From NCBI GenBank assembly GCA_002505805.1, contig DAWB01000164.1, forward strand, positions 10,193 through 15,906: a DNA stretch of 5,714 nt, read 5' to 3'. The notes under the pieces were generated by a model. The model worked only from the letters and a program-made list of their open reading frames with translations, was not told the DNA's origin and did not search any database. Position numbers and translations under genes: made by a program. Of the stretch, positions 4,664 through 5,714 are shown piece by piece. Source of the stretch: Methanosaeta sp. UBA80 (lineage in GTDB: Archaea; Halobacteriota; Methanosarcinia; Methanotrichales; Methanotrichaceae). Each line of letters starts with the position of its first letter. Position 1 is the stretch's first letter.

Positions 4664-5714
4664 CTATTCAATGGTCATCAATATATCTCCAGGCGTCACC
4701 GTCGTGCCGGTATTGATGTACATCTCCCTGACTATGCCGCTCTTGTTGGCCAGGATGTTCTGCTCCATCTTCATAGCCTCCAAAACGGCCACAACATCAC
4801 CCTTTTCCACTCGATCCCCTTTCTCGACCTTGTAGCGAATGATAACTCCTTGCATGGGCACAGTCAGGCCATCCTTGGGCGCTTTGGGCTTGGCCTCCTC
4901 TATGGTCATGCCCGCCGGTGCAACCTTGACCAGATAGGATTCTCCATCAATCTCCACATTAAGGGCCATGGGCTCTGCATTGATAGTTGCTGATACTGTA
5001 GCATCAGGAGGTTTTTTTATGAGCTGCTCCTCAACGGCGGCTCCCTGCAGGAATTTCAAGGCCACCTGGGGATATAGGGCATAAGTGAGGTAATCCTCAT
5101 CCTGCTTGGCTAATTTGAGAGCATCCACCGCCTTTTTGGCGTTTTCATACTCCGGCGCAAGCAGATCTGCCGGCCTCACTGTGATTGGTTCCTCGTCACA
5201 CAGGACTTTGAGCCGCACCTTGGGGTCGATCATAGCCGGAGACTTTCCATAAAGGCCTTTTACATAGTCTTTGACCTCTTTGGGAACCATCTTATATCGA
5301 TCGCCGGTGATCACATTGAGTACCGCCTGTGTGCCTACAATCTGGCTGGTGGGTGTTACCAGAGGGGGATATCCCAAATCCTTTCTGACCTTGGGAATCT
5401 CCACAAGCACCTCCTCGTATTTGTCCATCGCTTTCTGTTCCACCAGCTGGGAGACGAGATTGGAGAGCATGCCTCCTGGAACCTGGTATACCAGGACATT
5501 GGTATCTATGCGTGCCGCTATGGGATTGAAGACCGGAGAATAGATCTCCATGATCTTCTCGAAGTATCTCTTGATCTCGGTTAAGAGTTCCAGATCGAGA
5601 CCCGTATCATAGGGAGTCCCCTGCAGTGATGCCACCAGGCTCTCTGTGGCCGGCTGAGCGCTGCCTCCGGAGATGGGGGACATGGCCGTGTCCAGGATAT
5701 CTACTCCTGCCTGG
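4664..5714 (-). CDS. pycB: Pyruvate carboxylase subunit B, C-terminal part (5' end outside window)
   Basis: The subunit transfers CO2 from carboxybiotin to pyruvate, making oxaloacetate in the cytoplasm; the biotin carboxylase subunit (PycA) is a separate protein in this type. About 349 residues are visible. They open with AGVDILDTAMSPISGGSAQP, the end of the carboxyltransferase barrel. QVPGGMLSNL and PTSQIVGTQAVLN follow, both typical of the PYC/oxaloacetate decarboxylase alpha family. The chain ends in a biotinyl domain of about 70 residues with EAMKMEQN, where the Lys codon (4771-4769) is the biotin site. The whole protein is usually about 570 residues, so roughly 220 N-terminal residues, including the metal-binding barrel, lie beyond 5714. 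The ATG at 5683 is internal, not the start. Oxaloacetate decarboxylase alpha shares this layout, but no sodium-pump subunit genes are visible and methanogens use the carboxylase, so PycB is preferred. A hairpin follows the stop. Confidence 0.92.
   Translation of the reverse strand, partial: QAGVDILDTAMSPISGGSAQPATESLVASLQGTPYDTGLDLELLTEIKRYFEKIMEIYSPVFNPIAARIDTNVLVYQVPGGMLSNLVSQLVEQKAMDKYEEVLVEIPKVRKDLGYPPLVTPTSQIVGTQAVLNVITGDRYKMVPKEVKDYVKGLYGKSPAMIDPKVRLKVLCDEEPITVRPADLLAPEYENAKKAVDALKLAKQDEDYLTYALYPQVALKFLQGAAVEEQLIKKPPDATVSATINAEPMALNVEIDGESYLVKVAPAGMTIEEAKPKAPKDGLTVPMQGVIIRYKVEKGDRVEKGDVVAVLEAMKMEQNILANKSGIVREMYINTGTTVTPGDILMTIE

Noticed and set aside
4565..4993. Plus-strand open frame of 142 codons
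   Set aside because: Most of it is antisense to the biotinyl domain of pycB, which is unmistakable.
1..5714. Possible defence or other novel multi-gene system
   Set aside because: The intact genes are an importer, three unrelated secreted proteins and a biosynthetic enzyme, each with its own promoter or terminator; nothing links them as a system.

Overview
The window reads as methanogenic euryarchaeal DNA, most plausibly a Methanothrix (Methanosaeta)-like organism. That placement is an inference from several signs: archaeal BRE/TATA promoter motifs 20-40 bases upstream of starts, AGGTGAT-type ribosome binding sites, a stand-alone pyruvate carboxylase subunit B of the two-subunit type used by methanogens, several small secreted proteins typical of methanogens, moderate GC content, and AT-rich intergenic DNA. 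No rRNA, tRNA or CRISPR array was seen.

Layout. Positions 1-1635 (minus strand) hold the first two genes of an ABC importer operon: a lipoprotein substrate-binding protein of the nitrate/sulfonate/taurine superfamily, then an overlapping permease that runs off the window. The ATPase is not in view. Positions 1660-2318 contain no intact gene. They hold the operon promoter, an AT-rich imperfect palindrome, a perfect 8-bp hairpin, and a decayed minus-strand reading frame that looks like the C-terminal end of an IS200/IS605 (IS1341-type) TnpB protein. The hairpin would be the right end of that element.

Positions 2325-3688 hold two divergent genes for secreted proteins that share a 137-base promoter region with similar BRE/TATA boxes facing in opposite directions. 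The minus-strand product is a Tyr/Gly/Pro-rich exported protein with a PEGA-like C-terminal domain. The plus-strand product is a small exported protein with a duplicated 27-residue segment and a beta-rich C-terminal domain. Positions 3896-4456 (minus) encode an exported chagasin-type cysteine peptidase inhibitor with all three inhibitory loop motifs. Positions 4664-5714 (minus) encode the C-terminal part of pyruvate carboxylase subunit B, with its biotin attachment site; its N-terminal half lies outside the window.

Working together. The importer genes form one overlapping, probably coupled transcription unit. The three small secreted proteins are each monocistronic and most are bounded by hairpins, so they look like independent cell-surface functions rather than a pathway. 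Pyruvate carboxylase makes oxaloacetate from pyruvate for biosynthesis and is unrelated to its neighbours. I did not find a convincing new multi-gene system. The most interesting signals are the apparent lack of a standard start codon in the permease, the TnpB relic ending just upstream of the importer promoter, and the divergent pair of secreted-protein genes.
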